From NCBI RefSeq assembly GCF_949628215.1, contig NC_134280.1, positions 434,001 to 498,000 on the forward strand: DNA of 64,000 bases. The letters are read 5' to 3'. The position numbers and the translations under genes are program-made. This stretch comes from Phalacrocorax aristotelis. Lineage: Eukaryota; Chordata; Aves; Suliformes; Phalacrocoracidae. Of the stretch, positions 63,107 to 64,000 are shown piece after piece (the stretch's first letter is position 1; each line of letters begins with the position of its first letter). A model generated the notes under the pieces. It worked only from the letters and a program-made list of their open reading frames with translations, ran no database searches and was not told the origin of the DNA.

Positions 63107-64000
63107 CTAAAACCAAGAAGAGGGAAATATGTACATGGCCCATATCAATTAAAAATAATAAAGCTGTCATGCTTGAATCTTTATTCCTTCAGCCAAGAAA
63201 AGGTGTTAGTTATATACAGTTACAGAGATCTATTCATTAAACTTCTTTCCATTATGAAATGATGCGTACAGAAAGATTAGTTGAAAAAACAGCATTTCTT
63301 GGATTAAAAGTTTTGTCCCTACACTGACAACTAAGTTTTCCAACTCATTTTTTTTGGTAGCATTTATAGTTGCAAGTCTAAAACATACAGAGTAAAAGCT
63401 AAGCCGTTCACAGATTCCACAATGACAAGGTAAGTTGTGAACCTGACAGAAATCTAGTTGTGAAACAGGGCACAGCCTAGAGGGGGTCATGGTCCTGAAA
63501 ATGAAACAATACACAGCAGTAAGGGCAAGTCTTGGCAGTGGCAGCAGAGATTTAAGCGTGTGGAGAAAAGTCTTTATAAAGGTTTAAATAGCCCATTATG
63601 TGTATATACGTATTTTTTGTTGTATGAGAATCTCTTCTTCCGCCTTGCCTTTCAGCTGGGTTCCTTTTAACTGAAATCTATCTCACTTAACTTGAATTCC
63701 TCAGCAGTGGAACTCCTGCCACCACTTTTGCAGTGCTAGGTCCAAGTACGTTGTTGGCGGAGGCATAGAACAGCTTTTCAATAACAGCATTTTGAACAGC
63801 TCTGCACAAGTTCAGACTTGCTTCTCCCTGTGAGGGTTCCCCCTCTATCTGCTCCATGAAAACATCATTCACACCACCTAGAATTTCCTTCCGTGCATTC
63901 CAGTGCGTTGCCGTATTTCTGTAACCAGCACCGATATACCTTTCCCCGACTATTTTGCTAACTGAATTAGCAACCAGTCTCCTATTAAGGTCACTGCTGC
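63107..64000 (-). other. Start of the next PKP4 intron upstream
   Basis: The PKP4 exon preceding LRSSYASQ is not in the window. Apart from the open frame at the edge nothing is recognised. Confidence 0.7.
63687..64000 (-). other. Unassigned open frame running off the window edge
   Basis: On minus the frame is open from the window edge to a TAA at 63687-63689: at least 103 codons, with no ATG before an internal methionine at FMEQIEG. The peptide (RRLVANSVSKIVGERY, GYRNTATHWNARKEILGG, LCRAVQNAVIEKLFYASANN) has a balanced composition unlike translated low-complexity DNA. It is not PKP4 sequence and I recognise no family. It could be the last exon of a nested gene, a retrocopy or an unfamiliar transposon protein; chance is not excluded. 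Confidence 0.3.

Overview
The window is vertebrate nuclear DNA, almost certainly from a bird. Its genes are split into short exons with long AT-rich introns. The interspersed repeats are CR1 LINE fragments and copies of an avian LTR. One compact, strongly CpG-rich island marks a promoter. No bacterial, phage, CRISPR or operon-like structure is present.

Two protein genes can be rebuilt exon by exon, both on the minus strand. PKP4 (plakophilin-4 / p0071, a p120-catenin family armadillo protein) fills the right half: 15 coding exons from 63106 down to the stop codon at 31543. They encode the C-terminal 808 residues; by human length about 384 N-terminal residues lie beyond the right edge. DAPL1 (death-associated protein-like 1) follows in the same orientation: four coding exons from the start codon at 14353 down to the stop at 4703, 109 residues. 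PKP4 then DAPL1 in tandem is also the order on human 2q24, which supports both calls.

Layout by region: 1-4576 is sequence downstream of DAPL1 with nothing recognisable. 4577-14353 is DAPL1; its first exon sits in a CpG island (about 13180-14930) with GC boxes and a 10-bp minisatellite upstream. 14930-30840 is intergenic, holding two CR1 copies, a truncated LTR and several CTCF-like motifs. 30840-31542 is the likely PKP4 3' UTR. 31543-63106 is PKP4, with a solo LTR and an old CR1 fragment in its introns. 63107-64000 is a further PKP4 intron carrying an unassigned open frame that runs off the edge.

The most notable points are two PKP4 introns whose only frame-preserving donor is GC (each CAG|GCAAGT), one of them paired with an acceptor lacking a nearby pyrimidine tract; the decamer array beside the DAPL1 promoter, nearly every unit of which carries a splice-donor-like GTGAG on the antisense side; and a few open frames inside PKP4 introns that I could not assign. 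I found no clearly new biological system.
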